The notes under the pieces were generated by a model. That model did not search any database. It was not told where the DNA came from and saw only the letters and a program-made list of their open reading frames with translations. The position numbers and the translations under genes were made by a program. Positions 10,621 to 23,748 of a stretch of DNA of 64,000 nt are shown here, piece by piece. The DNA is from Cannabis sativa. Lineage: Eukaryota > Streptophyta > Magnoliopsida > Rosales > Cannabaceae. The stretch covers positions 31,485,660-31,549,659 of the forward strand of contig NC_083601.1 in assembly GCF_029168945.1 (NCBI RefSeq), read 5' to 3'. Positions within the stretch are counted from its first letter, which is position 1. Each line of letters begins with the position of its first letter.

Positions 10621-13261
10621 ATGGATTTGGCGAATGAAGGTGATGAAACGACGTCGTTGGTGGGTGCATATGATGAGTATTACCAAATGGGAGTGAGAAG
10701 CTTAATGGAGAAAGAAAATATAAAAAAAGTTCCAAACAAGTACATACTGAGCGAGGCAGAGAGACCAAATTACAATTTGGAAATTAATAATACTAACCTC
10801 ATCAACTTACCTGTCATCGATTTTGCTCAGCTTCAAGCCTCCAATAGATCCCTAGTGATCAATTCCCTTGCAAAAGCTTGCCAAGATTATGGATTTTTTC
10901 AGGTGCTGTTAATTGTTATTCTCTCCCTCTCAATTACTTTTAGGCACGGTCTTATATATAATTTCATATGATTTTTTTTTAGTATAATTTGCGGATAAAT
11001 TTTTTATGTTTTAATTTTTATACACTTAATTTTTGATTAATATTTCTTTAATTTTAATTCTGTTTGCAAATTTGAAACATTAGTTACACATCCATATACA
11101 TGGCTTGTTTTTATGTCACAGCAGTGTACAAACCCTTTTATTTGACATTTAATAGTTAAATTTAACTAATGTTTTAAATTTACAAAATAAAGTTAATGTC
11201 GGAGTATTCCTAAAAAAATAATCAGAGAATTAATTGCATGTAAAAAATTGGCAACTAATTATTTATTTTTCTATACTAATATATAAAGTACTAATAAATT
11301 AAGATTATATATGTATGTGGATGCAGTTAGTGAACCATGGTATTAAGGGAGATGTTATTGATAGAATGAAAGATGCAAGTAAAAGATTTTTTGAGCTGCC
11401 TTCGAGTGAAAGATCCAAGTACATGAGTAATGACATGTGTTCCCCAGTTCGTTATGGAACTAGCTTCAATCAAAATAATGATAAAGTGTATTGTTGGAGA
11501 GATTTCTTAAAGCTTAGTTGCCATCCTGCTTTGTCTCAAAATTTTCCTCACCATTGGCCTTCTTCTCCCCTTGATCTAAGGTAATTAATTAAGCACTTAT
11601 ATGTATATATTATTGCATGAGATTGTAATAAAAATGAGTACATAATTATGATCATATATATGTATTTATATATATAGGGAAGCAGCTGTTGAGTTCTCAT
11701 TGGGAATTAAATCCGTGTATATGATGGTGATGGAGGCTATTCTTGAGAGCTTAGGGCTAATTAACCAAGATGATGATGATAATGATGAGATTAATAAAGA
11801 TATTAGTGAAGAGGGGAGTCAAATAGTTGTGATGAACTGGTACCCAGCATGCCCTGAGCCTGAGTTAACCCTAGGAATGCCACCTCACTCTGACTATGGA
11901 TTGCTCACTCTTCTTCTTCAAGATGAACAAGTTGAAGGACTTCAGATTCAACATCAAGGAACATGGCTTAATCTCAAACCCATTCCTAATTCTTTTGTTG
12001 TTAACGTCGGTGATCATCTTGAGGTTAGTAGCTGTTAATTACTATATATATTCAAAACTAAAATGTATCACAATATATTATAAGTAAATACTAAATTTAA
12101 TTCCTGACACATTTACTAATCGAAATCCTAGATTTTAAATATCATACTAAGGTTAAGGTCACTTGATAGGAATATATATGTTTATAACTTATTCAACTAA
12201 TTTATATATGTAAACCAAAGATGACTCTTTTAAAATAGAAAAGTATACACACTTTTAAGTGTCATTTTTGAATTATAAGGCAAAACTAATCTAATATAAT
12301 AAATGGATTAACGTGTCAACCCCATATATAATGATACTTAAACCCCTTTATTTAAAAAAGAAAAAAAATCAAAATCCAATCTATTTGGAGTAGTGGTAAT
12401 ATAATTATCATGTCTTACTCATCTTGTCCCTCCTGCAAAATATAATGATTGGAACCATAACAAAAGGTGTTACTGTTAAGCCAATTCGTGTTTGTCATGC
12501 ATGCTTATCTAAATAGTTTTTTTGCTATAGTTTATCGATCGATTACACTAAATTATCATCTATATAATAATGTATTTAATTTTTTTATATATATATGTAT
12601 ATTTTTGAAATTTGATAATCGTGATAGTACTATAGGTGTCGACCAGAAAAATCCTAGTGGCCCCAAGTTTTTTATGAGAGTTTATTATTAGGAGAGAATC
12701 TAATTAATTATAACTAACACATTCCAACATTTAATCGGCCTTAACAATGCACCAAAATAGATAAAATTATTCCCTAAAACTAGATAATTAAATATGTATT
12801 GGATGTTAAATTAATCGGGGTTTTTTTTTAATAATAATTTCAAAGAATACATATATATTTAAAGCATGAGACATCGCCATTAACCGAATCTTCATGCACT
12901 GGTTGGTTACTATCATATATATATGTATTGACTTTTATATAAAGAAATTATGTGAACAGAAACAATTCAAATATTAATATAAGACTTTTATGTGTGTGTG
13001 TTCTGTGTTCAGATATTGAGTAATGGAAGATACAAGAGCGTGTTACACAGAGTGGTTGTGAACAGTTCAAAGTCAAGAATGTCCATTGCTTCACTTCACA
13101 GCGTGGGTTTGAACTGCATGATTGAGGCATCACCTAAACTCATCGATGAAACCAACCCAAAACGCTATATGGACACTGACTTCTCCTCCTTCCTCCACCA
13201 CTTAGCTTCTCGTCAACACAACAACAACAAGACTTTTTTGGATTCTAGAAAACTATTTTAA
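10621..13261 (+). CDS. 2-oxoglutarate/Fe(II)-dependent dioxygenase (DOXC class, GIM2/At2g36690-like)
   Basis: Four exons join in frame: 10621-10902, 11327-11580, 11678-12023, 13013-13261, giving 376 aa, usual for plant 2OGDs. The N-terminal DIOX_N domain covers about residues 60-175, including LPVIDFAQL and LVNHGI. The C-terminal jelly-roll covers about 225-330. The iron ligands are H249 and D251 (PPHSDYG) and H306 (SVLHRV); the 2-oxoglutarate contacts are R316 and S318 (SRMSIAS). The enzyme should couple 2-oxoglutarate decarboxylation to oxidation of a small molecule, normally in the cytosol. An Asp/Glu-rich insert sits at about residues 207-225. The start has a long KVPNKYIL-type leader typical of the GIM2/DMR6-like branch. 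The substrate cannot be told from sequence. Introns are 424, 97 and 989 bp, all GT-AG. Confidence 0.9.
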
Positions 13262-14640
13262 TTATTATTAATATTAATATTAATATTACACACCACATTA
13301 TCAATCCCTTTGTCTTATATATATTTACCCTACTATTTATAATTGTGCTCATAGACAATATCAATTAAGAAAAAAAATATTGGTTATATTAATAGTCATT
13401 ATTTAATAAAATTTTATTAAGAATATGAAAAATTATTACTATTTATTTTTTATTATTTAAATTATAGTAATATGGTAAATAAACATACTCCTTTTATGTT
13501 TTATTTACAATTTTATTGTTTAAAATTTTTAATTATAAAAATACGTTTGTAAAGTTATAAAATTACAAAAATACATTTTGTTCGGCAAAAACTAAAAAAG
13601 ACAATTAAAAAACAACCAGTAATCAACCTTACGATAACTATAATAAAATTATAAATAAACTATACAAACAAAAAATAACCAGAAATATAAACTCATAATA
13701 ACTATAAATAAACCATAAAATAACTAAAAGAAAAAGTATTTTTATAAATAAAAAAGTAAAAATAAATAATTTTCCGTGTTGATGTAATTTTATAATTTTT
13801 AAAATTTTTTTGATTTATTATGTAAGTTTTTCAAATAAAAATATAAAGTTTAATAAAATTAATTTATCATAATAACCCGTGGTATTATAGTAAATAAAAA
13901 ATAACATTTACTATGTACTAAATTTAGTACAACTTTTAACATGTATTAAATTTAACACACTTTTTAAAACACTGTTAAAATAATAATGTTTTTAAAATAT
14001 ATGTAAAAACACAACAATACAATATACATTACTTTTCTTTTCAATTCATTGGATGGTCTTAATAATTTATTAAGATTATTGACTTTCTCCTAAATATATA
14101 TGTATTTATTAATTAATTAATACTATGATGCCATTTAAAACTCGACCGTGTTATTTTTTGTTGGACTCTTAATACAAAGAGATTGAGAGAGACACGTATA
14201 TATGGACAACACTATCTATCTATTATGAATATGAACATGACCACAGTAGCGCGCGCTAGCTCCTACGTACTCCTATACGTAATAATTTATTATATGAAAA
14301 TGATAATAAAGTATTGTAAATAATGATTAAATACGTCTTCATCATCATCTTTCTTGATATGACCTGAAATAGTGGAATGCGAATGATTTTAACTAGTTGC
14401 GGTCTTTTAAGGGAACCTCATCATGATCAAACACCACCTATTTTTTCCACGAAAATAATAAGTGACTTCAACTAAACGAAGCCGTGAAAATTTATTTCAA
14501 TGTTTTCTTTTTCTTAGTTAATTTGAAGTTTTTATATGTGAAAATTTTATGTCTTACAAGCAGAAAGACACAAAAAAATTGTATGTTTTGTTTCTTCCAA
14601 GTTTAAAGTTTTGGAAAGTGACTCAAATCAAATGAACTCA

Positions 14641-14644
<4 letters not shown>
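13262..14644. other. AT-rich intergenic sequence downstream of the dioxygenase
   Basis: It contains the 3' untranslated region and an AT-rich dispersed repeat at about 13481-13840. The remainder (13841-14644) shows no open frame, RNA gene or recognisable element. Confidence 0.6.
13481..13840. repeat. AT-rich dispersed repeat, copy 1
   Basis: The block has a characteristic order: AAAATTACAAAAATA, a run of AACTATAATA/ATAAATAAAC motifs with CCAG or ACCAA, then GTTGATGTAATTTT and TTTATTATGTAA. The same order recurs at about 26930-27260 and, more loosely, at 60770-61030. It is probably an old MITE family; ends and target duplications are not clear. Confidence 0.5.

Positions 14645-14716
<72 letters not shown>
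14645..14716. repeat. (CT)n microsatellite, about 36 repeats
   Basis: An essentially uninterrupted CT run of about 72 bp. Length variation between individuals is expected. Confidence 0.95.
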
Positions 14717-14719
<3 letters not shown>

Positions 14720-16232
14720 TATTTTTTATATTTTGAAAATCAGCTCTATGACTGTTTCCATTCCTTAGATTCTCTAATGAACTAGGTGACCAGAAAAGGA
14801 AATTCGTTGTAAATGCTCTTAATCTGCTTGCATCCCAAAAGTGCATGGTCGTTTCCTCTAACATATTGCCATACTACAATAGCAGTGCAATAGAGATTCT
14901 CTCATATAAGATTCAACATTTGCACGTATCTATTGCCTTTTCTTAAAAATATAATAATAATATCTGGTTAAACTTGGCATTTAGCAGTTAATCCTCTAGT
15001 GACTAAAAGTTTTTATTTTTATATTAACAAACTGGGTTTCATCTATTTGTCAAATAGACAACTGCAGAACAGAACCTACTACTCCTAAGTAAAATCAGAA
15101 AAAGTAGTCTCTTTGAACTGTTGAGGAAATGATGAGAATTCAAATCATTAGATTCTTTTTCTTTGTTTTAGTTTTAGGATGGGGAGAAGACTGAAATCGT
15201 TTCAGAATATGGATCGAAAAAGATGAATATAAATAGCAAACTTTGGCCACAGGACACAAAATTAACAATAAACTCAGTCTGGACAACTTTGTAATAAAAG
15301 CTTAAATCAAACATCCAAATGTGAGAGTTTCAGCCATAAAAGAAAATTCCAGATATAATATACAAAAATAGCATGATGTTTTCCAACTTTAAATGCCATC
15401 ATACTTTGATGGTCATAGTTCATGTTTCCAACAACGAAAGTCATGTTTGTTCCATAGAACACTACAGCATCATTATTTTATTTTATACTTTATATGAACA
15501 AAGACAACCTAAATCTATAACCACCATCGGAAAATGATTCATTAAGAAACCATTCCTCCTTTCTCAAAAAAAAAAAGAAAGAAAGAAATCATTCCTGTTT
15601 AATATTTGAAGAAAAAGTTGCTCGTAAAAGAAAATGAAGAAAAAGAGGCTACAATCTATCTAGTCATAGTCAACAAAAATATTTGATTACTACCCATCAA
15701 CAGCTTAAGAATCAAGACTCGAGAAAAACTAACACAACAAATTAAGTAATAGAAAATAGGGAGAACCAATTATTTACACTGTAATAATTATTGTTTATGA
15801 TATCCACCGACACATCTAAATAGAACTCTCGTACCAGTTCCTTGTGGAAGAGTTTCGTTGCTTGTAACAGAGTATCAAACTATCACCCAATAGAAACACT
15901 AAAAAAATCAATTGGACCAGAGTATATAAGTAACAAAAGAATTTTCTTTTTTCAGACATTTTATTTACGCAAGAATGATGAATCAACAATGCCATTTGTT
16001 ATTCCAATTATACAATGCATCGATGTGGTCATATATATATTATATAATCAGAAAAACAGAAGCAACTACTCAACACTCTACAAGTGAGAATCACACAGAG
16101 GCTTCCCTTGAATGAAAGGAACAAGCACTGGCGCTCTCTTAACGGTTAACACTCAATTCTATTTCACTTATTATTTGCTTTCTTTTTCTTTTTCTTTTTG
16201 TCTCCTCCTTTCTCTTCATTTAGCTGTTATTT
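14717..16232. other. Intergenic region and 3' flank of the RING gene
   Basis: This separates the convergent dioxygenase and RING genes. No long frame, RNA gene or transposon signature was seen. The right-hand part, next to 16232, must hold the 3' untranslated region of the minus-strand gene; its end cannot be placed. Confidence 0.5.
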
Positions 16233-19200
16233 TTACAGTATGGAATAAGCTCGGATCACCTCAATGATCGGCGCTCGACACAATGGACACTTTCCTCCAC
16301 CACGAACCAACTCATTTGCACATTTTGAGCAAGTGCACATGTGCCCGCATCTGCAAAGTGTAAAGAAAACAAATAATCAAAACCAAAAAAAATTGTCACT
16401 AAACATCAATACAGTATAATAATAAAAAGGGGGGAATAAAATGTCACTAAAAGAATACAATCATACCTATACAAAAGAGAATCAATTTGGCTGTCGCAAC
16501 AAACACAGCAAGTTCCTTTCCTGACATGACCCCATCTAATGCCATCTTCTGATGTCTCGGGAACCAACCCTGAAATGAAATTGCAAATGTGAATTCTATG
16601 CTATCAGAAATTCATAAAGGTGATTAGACTAATTCATGAATATAATTACAAAACAAAATAAAGAAATTCCATAATGAGAAGCTCCATTCAAATGTGACAA
16701 TTGTATGCTACCCTAATTATAATTACAACCCCTAATTATAATTACAACCTGTGTATATTATTTTTCGAAAACCAATGACAACAGTGCTAATTTTCCACAT
16801 AAAAGTGTGCACACAAACCTTTTTCACCAGCTGATCGATTCAGTGCTGCGGAAACTTCCTGTCTGACTGAACGCTGCAACTCCAGCTGCATATCCATGCA
16901 AGCCTCCAACATCCTTTGCATGTGGCTCATGCCTTGTTGAAGTCTAGCCATGTCGGCTCTCAGATCATTAATCATCTCCCATTCCTGCTCGGTCCAGGGT
17001 AACATTCATTCAAAACTTAAAAAAGCAATTATTGTGTAAAAAAAAGTGGACAGTGAACATGTGACAGGAGTCTCCATACAGAAGGAAAAACACCTTTCAT
17101 TCATACTGAAATTTAGACTTAGTTCCTTGTTTGTCACACAAGTACAATTACTCACAATTTCTGAGCGGTGCATGTTATGTCGATTCCAGCCAGTGTGATG
17201 TAAGTCCTGATGCCAAAGTGGCTGTGGTGGGGGTACTGGCGGAGAAGGTAACACAAGAGCAGGTCTGTTAATGGCATCAAGCTGAGCTTCATTTTGCTCA
17301 TCCCTTTGTTGCTCCTGATCCCGTTCTGGTGAAGTAGGAGTTGATATTGGCAAATTTCTATGCAAATCCCAGTCAATGGGTGAACGACTTTGCCTTTCCA
17401 CATATGATTGTATCAACTGGTCAAGACTTTCCCGGAAACCACTGCGAAGAAGATTAGAAACGCTCCTCCTGCAAAAAGAAGTTAAGGAGCACAAGAATTA
17501 AACATGCTAATGATGTATAATATTAAATAGAAATTAAACCTTCTTTAGTAGATAAACTACCTGCTCAAAAGTTCCCTGAGCTCCATACTGTACACATTGT
17601 CATCATCAGGTGGATGAAATCTATTAAATCTTCTAATTGGAACAGTGCGGCGATTTCTCAAAGAACCAGAAGGCCCTACTGACCAGCTTCCAGCACCATC
17701 CCGGGTGCCATCCCTTTGCCAAACCCCTTGGGGCTGCCGTGCAAGGCTATCTTCTCTATCAGGATTCCTAGGAGTCTCCTCAGGCCAATTATTGACTGAA
17801 CTGTCATGCCAATTCCCATCCATGTCCTCCGTGTTTCCATCTCTCCATTCATTAAACTGGCCAAAGGATGTCTGTGGCCAATTTGCTCTCCCATCTTCTG
17901 GGATTGGCGCTTGCGAATTGGTTGCTTGACTTGAAGTTTCCTGCACATTAATACGCTCAGCAGCTGTGTTGCTCTCTGAATTTCCCATACGATCAGACAA
18001 ACGGCTGATATCAACTTCTTGACTCGTAGACTGTAACTGTTCATGATTTTCATGTTGGACATCCTGTGGAGCATTTGTTTGATTTTGATCATCTCCAGAA
18101 TCATCAATATCACTATTAGCTGTGGATTCAGACTGGTTGCCAGCTTGTCCACGAACTATAGTTTCTAATCTTGAACGAAACCCTTCCCTAGCCAGATAAA
18201 GAGATTTGTCATCAGGGCAACTGAGTCAATTTTCTTTCAATAAATACGGTTTAACTTAATTCTGCTAATGTCAAGAATCAGAGATATCAAGCAAAATACA
18301 GGAAACAATGTATATCAAACCTACATAGCAAAAGGTCATCAATTGTATACCCTATGTACCACCATTGGAAAAACAATAGAAATTTGTAGTATAGGAGTCC
18401 AAACTCAAATAATCCTAGAATAATATTCCAACAGACATCGACAAAATAAATGTACACCCTACCAGGTTTATGCAAGGTAAAGACCTCCACAATAGTGATC
18501 AACCTCTATAATAGAAAGAGTTCATCTCTATAATCTCAGCCAACCTAAACTCCTTTCACAAGCATCAAAATCTCCTAACAAATTATGTGCATGGTTACTA
18601 ATCCCTAACAAAAAAGAATCATAAAAATGAAGAGGAACGATTAGGAATTCAAAAATTAAGTCATCCTTTCTCAATTTACTAACTATGAGGAATATGAAAA
18701 GAAAACTAGTGTCTAAATGGCTAACACATGAGCATTCATTACAGTCGATTATTTAAATTTTATTAATAAACACGGTAAAAGAAACGACATGTATCATAAT
18801 ATAAATTTATCGACACTAACATAGCAACAAGATCATCTTTCACTTGAGGAAGAGGAGAATAGAAGAAAATTATAAATGAATAACAAAACCACTTTAACAA
18901 AAAAGATTAGCACACTTGTTCCCAAAAATAAAACAAAGACTTTACATAAATTATTCTCCTAAAGATGAAAGATGCTGCATGAGCCTTCAACAATGGGCAA
19001 ACCAACAAGTGAAATTACAAGACTGCTCCAGGAACACTAACTATTTCCCAAAAGTAATTAATCATTGCAAAGTGTAGTCTCCAATGCATGAAAACAACGA
19101 TAAAAGGTGGGAAATACAGTTATTTACACAATTTAAAACTGTTGAGTTTACCAATCACTGAAGCAAGTCAAGAAAAAACAAATGCTAGCATACCTTAAAC

Positions 19201-20814
19201 CAGAAACAGTGTGCCGCTGTCTCAATTGAACTAACTCACTCGCTGCCATTGAAGGAGGTCTTTCTTCTTCAACAGGTCTTTCATTTCTCAAAAATCTACC
19301 TCTTAATAATGACTGAAAGAAACAGTTTCGAATTAGGAACCAATCATTTATGGAAGATATATACATATATATATATGTGTGTTTATGTATACACTCCTAA
19401 TCAAAGAAACAATGTTTAAGAAACTACCTTAACAAACAAAAACAATAAAAATCATAACACACTCAGATCCTTATATTATGAGCCATGTATATAGAATGAC
19501 AGAAACTAATCCCAGAAACATTTCTAAATGCTTGGAATCCACTTTCATGCATTTATACCAAGCTCCTTGGATGAAAGCATAATACAAGAATAAGGTCATT
19601 AGTAAGAAGAAAAAGAAAGATGTTATAAGGTATTGGCAGCACAATATTATACTGACCTGAATTCGATTTCGATGAGCAAAATCAGAGACAGCGCGATGCT
19701 CCAATAGACCCTGAAGCTCCCTCTGCCTTTCCCTCTCAATCCTAACAAGCAAATCAATCAGAGCTTGTCTTCCTCGCAGCCTCAGCATGTCTCTCCGAAC
19801 ATGCTCAGGCTGGCCTTCATCTTGTTCGGAAGCCAAGCCACGGGCTTGACCAACTTGAGCACCAGACCCACTGACTTGAACTTGATTTTCTCTCCGGCTA
19901 CCACGTGATCCTCTTTGCTGACTTGTCATTTGCACCCACTCCCTAACAATTCTCACCCTTTCACGCTCAGTTTCACCAAGCCACTCAGCTCTGTGACTAT
20001 TGTTTCTTTGACCAACACTTGCAGAATGCTCACTAATGCCACTTTCCATCCACCCTCGCACAATCTGCCTCACTCTCTCCCTCTCAACATCACCAAGATC
20101 AGGAGATTGCTCCCGACTTGACCCATTGTTGTCCCCACGTTGATTCTGTGAACCCATCTGTTCGTGTGGCCAAGGGCCATAATCATTCTCACTCTCACTT
20201 GCGTCCTCTAAACTCCCCTGATTAACACTCTCCCTGATATCTGACATGTTTGTGCTAGAGTCATTGGTAGTAGTAGACTCGACACTCCTCTGCTGCCTCA
20301 GCCTTTCCCGTGCCCGGCGGCTCAGCACATGTTCATCTTCCAACTCCCTCCACATTTGCAAAATTGTGGAGGCCTGAGTGCTTGGCCTCTCTACAGCCCC
20401 CTGCCGCCCCGAAGTTGGTGACTGTGATTCACTCAAAAAAGAAGAATCAAGCATCGAAACTGTGTGCAGACCGGCAAGTGCCATCAATTCTGTCTCTCGA
20501 TTTCTCCTCTCAATAGTTGTAATCATCTCTTGTGCCTGCCTAGCAGCCCACCTGCTCAAAATCCGAGAGTGGCGACGCCGTGCAGCTGATGACTCAGCCA
20601 AATCATCACCCTCCAAATCAGACCTTCGTCTCCTACGCACAAGCTGATCACCTTCATCATCCTCATCGTCAGGATTGCGAGTTGAACTACAAGACGCGAA
20701 TGACATACAATCATCCAAATGCCCACGCATCATCAATTCTTCAAATCCACGCTCAAAGTCAGAGCAGGCATCAGTAGATTCCGGCTTCTGTTGTAGCGGT
20801 TCAAAATCCGCCAT
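16233..20814 (-). CDS. C-terminal RING-HC finger protein, probable E3 ubiquitin ligase (At5g04460-like)
   Basis: Seven exons on the minus strand join in frame: 20814-19657, 19312-19194, 18187-17561, 17468-17156, 16984-16819, 16569-16467, 16350-16233, giving 867 aa. The start is the ATG at 20814 (MADFEPLQQ); an upstream in-frame codon at 20832 is only TTG. Residues 1-790 are mostly polar and low in complexity, rich in Arg, Glu, Ser, Gln and Asn, with helical arginine-rich stretches such as [12 protein letters not shown] and [17 protein letters not shown] coiled-coil-like segment ([17 protein letters not shown]) begins near residue 740. The RING is residues 816-853: C816-C819, C830-x-H832, C836-C839, C850-C853, so all eight ligands are present, and the chain ends AYSIL. 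It should recruit an E2 and transfer ubiquitin; substrates are unknown. The plant family is named by similarity from memory. Confidence 0.9.
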
Positions 20815-21540
20815 TCCCTTTAACCCAATCAACTCCTACAAAACCTCACGCCCAAACCCAGTTTTTCAACCCCTAAAATTCAATTCCCAAGTTACAGCTA
20901 CACCTCCATCCCCAACCCACATAATATTAAGAAAATAATAACTAAATTCGTCTAAACCACTATTTTACAATCTTTAACAACAAACACGCAACCCTAGTAA
21001 AAAGAAAAAAAATTAAAAAAGAAAAAATGAAGAAGAAGAAGAAGAATACGGAAAAAATAAAATTAAAAGCCCTACTCAGATTAAAATTCCATTTAAACTC
21101 CAAGGAACACCATCTAAAGCAATTACATTGACAATTCTAAAAATAATTCGGAAAGGGCAATTCAAATGGATATTAGATCGGCCTGAGATCATGTGTAGAG
21201 ACGAAAACGATAGAAAATGCTTGAATTGTACAGCGGAAATTAGGTTTCGGATTGGTGCAAAAAGGTAATAACGTACCTCAGAAGCTTCTGTTCTTTCTTT
21301 TCCCTACAGTCTCTCTCTATCTGTGTATATACACAAAAATATACATATACACATATAAATTAATATATGTTTATGTGTGTGTACGTTTGTCTATGACTCA
21401 GTCATATGAATTTCTGCGTATAGAAACCCTAGTTTCTTGGAAAGCTAAACAAATGTGAGTGAAAAGGGAGAGAAAATAATAATGGTTGAAGAAAGATCAG
21501 AGAGAAGAGAATGATTTTCTCAGAATTTATAAATTAACAT
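20815..21540 (-). promoter_or_regulatory. 5' leader of the RING gene with a likely leader intron and telo-box
   Basis: A good donor on the minus strand (TGAG|GTACGT, exon end at 21277) and an acceptor (TTTGTAG|GAG, exon start at 20835) frame a probable intron of about 440 bp in the 5' leader. Upstream, 21424-21432 reads AAACCCTAG, a telo-box-like motif common in plant leader regions. AG-rich and (TA/TG) runs occur at 21320-21380. The transcription start cannot be placed. Confidence 0.45.
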
Positions 21541-21576
21541 TCTCGTAGAGAAGAAGAGAGAAAGAGAAGACCACCC

Positions 21577-21577
<1 letters not shown>

Positions 21578-21607
<30 letters not shown>

Positions 21608-21608
21608 T
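21578..21608. repeat. (ATT)n microsatellite
   Basis: About ten uninterrupted ATT units next to an AG-rich stretch upstream of the RING gene. Confidence 0.9.
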
Positions 21609-23322
21609 TATTTTTCTTTTGTGTAAGAAAATTATAAAATAAATAAATAAATAAATTGGATAGACGATGTAGAGAGAGAGCGGCAATCTATTAGGTATGC
21701 CACGTATAATTAACTATTTTCAGAAATTAAAAAAATATTGAGTTTTTTATTCACGCAATCAAACAATGCCACGTATGTTCTTCACTTCACTAATTGTTTA
21801 ATATCCAAAAAGCTTGTTTTAATTATAGTTTTTTGTGGACCTTTTTCTTTTTTTTCCTATTTTTGTTTCATTATTCTTTTGTGTGGTATATATATTAGAG
21901 TTTTATAGGTCTTTCATATAGTTAATTGTGTAAACCTTGTAATGTGATTTTTTCTACAAAATATTGAATGAAAATTCATTAATGACTATATTGGTTGGAA
22001 TTTAAATTAATCTTTATATATATAAAGAAAAAAATCAAAACAAGATAGTGTATGGACAGAAAATAGTGTATGAAGAAGAATATATAATAGATCACTCTAA
22101 TGTGAGATTTTATTTTGACAAAAAAAAAATGTAAAATGATTTATTATAATTAAGAATATACTGTACATTTGTTTTTTTTTTCCCTTCATTAAGAACAATT
22201 TGTACATTTGTTAAACGTCTTGTCTTTAAATTTATTTTGCTTTAAAACTGAAAATTGGTATAAGAAAAAACGGGTATAATAAGAACTATTATTTGGCCCC
22301 TTTTTTTCATGTGTTTAGAGATGAGAACAAAAACCCAGAAATGTTCTTTTTTTTTCATATCACAAATAAGGTTTGACAAATATTTTCTAATGACATATTT
22401 TAGATGGAACAAACAAAACAACTTGTTTCTATTTTTTTAAAAAAAAATAAAAGTTAGTTTTGCTTTAGAAATGTATTTTTTATTCTTCATTTTTTTTTGG
22501 TTGTAGATGATTATTATTGGTAAATTTATCTTATGGTTGGAATTTTAGTTGCACTATATTTTAGATTAGCTATGAGTAAGAGTGGCAATAATATGAGTCA
22601 TACTATGTTAAACCTTAGGCATGCTTACATTTCAAGTAAAAATTAGGTTGATCCGCAGTCCCCTGAATCTATAGTGTTTACATAAACACAATTAAGTCTA
22701 CATTAATAAATAATCCATGAATATATTAGCATAAAATTAACTGAGTTCAAAATTAAAATTGAAAATAATATATAATTTTCAAATCATATATTTTGATATT
22801 TGGTAATGTTTACCGAAATTTTTGGAAACCGATTAATAAATAGATTAAGCTTAGAGATGAATAAATTAAAAATTAAAGAAACAAAGATTTTTACGTCGTT
22901 GGACATTAATACAAGTTAATATTGTTTACCTAGAAAAGCTTTGAAGTATTTTTACACGAGTTATCTTGCCAAAGTTTTTCAAAAACTCTAATCTTTAGCC
23001 CTTGATTTGAGAAATATTTTTCTAACCTTTTGCATAAAGGAATAATGTTTTATTTATAGGTATGAGTTGGGTGAATTCAAACTTGCTAGGGTTTAAAGGT
23101 AACAACTAAGCCTACTGATGAGGTGAAATACAATTTATATTAACTTTTTACCGATTAGGTAAGGCCTATTTTACGAGAAAACGCTCATTCGTACATGTGG
23201 GGACAGTGTGATTGTAATAGGTATCGTTCCCCATCATGTTGGTACAGTAAATGTTGGAAAAATATATGGAGTTGAACAAAAAAAATAGTTTTCTTTGGCG
23301 GTGCATGCACTCTTCAGGTCTA
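21609..23322. other. AT-rich intergenic sequence
   Basis: No open frame of coding character, RNA gene or clear transposon end was found. Poly-A and poly-T runs are frequent. Confidence 0.5.
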
Positions 23323-23748
23323 ACGTAAGGTAGGGGTGAAAATCGGTCGGTTATGGTCGGTTTTTAAAATTTTATAACCGACCGGACGGTTACGGTTTTT
23401 ATTTTACGAAAACCGTAACCGACCGTTTAGAAATTATAACCGTATAAAACCGACCGTACGGTTTTTGGCGGTTTTCGGTTTGGCGGTTTTAGGCGGTTTT
23501 TGGCGGTTTTGGGCGGTTTTGGGCGGTTTTAGGCGGTTTTTGGCGGTTTTGGGCGGTTTTTGGCGGTTTTGACGGTTTTTTGGTTAAACTATTTTTTTAT
23601 TTCAAGAACCGAAAGCCGACGTGTCAGCAAAAACCGAAACCGACCGCCAAATTCGGTGATGACGTGGAACCGAAAATTCGGTTACGGTCTGGTCGGTTTG
23701 ATGGTCGGTTTCGGTTTTTCGGTTTTTATGAACACCCCTAACGTAAGG
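23323..23748. mobile_element. hAT-type MITE with perfect 8-bp target duplication
   Basis: The element is 23331-23740 (410 bp). It has 8-bp terminal inverted repeats TAGGGGTG...CACCCCTA and a perfect 8-bp duplication ACGTAAGG on both sides (23323-23330 and 23741-23748), the signature of hAT insertion. The sub-terminal regions are rich in CGGT/ACCG motifs on both strands. The middle (about 23460-23580) is an array of GGCGGTTTT units separated by one to three bases. There is no transposase, so it is non-autonomous. Confidence 0.9.
23460..23580. repeat. GGCGGTTTT array inside the hAT MITE
   Basis: About eleven or twelve near-exact GGCGGTTTT(N) units of about 10 bp form a G-rich minisatellite in the centre of the element. 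Confidence 0.85.

Noticed and set aside
14628..14864. 78-codon frame with an Arg-Glu run
   Set aside because: It is the (CT)n microsatellite read on the minus strand.
17645..17929. Plus-strand frame of 94 codons
   Set aside because: Antisense shadow of RING-gene exon 3. The same applies to plus-strand frames between 19915 and 20938.
19471..19656. C-terminal hydrophobic extension of the long RING-gene frame
   Set aside because: It is intron read-through after the donor at 19657; splicing to 19312 restores the family sequence.
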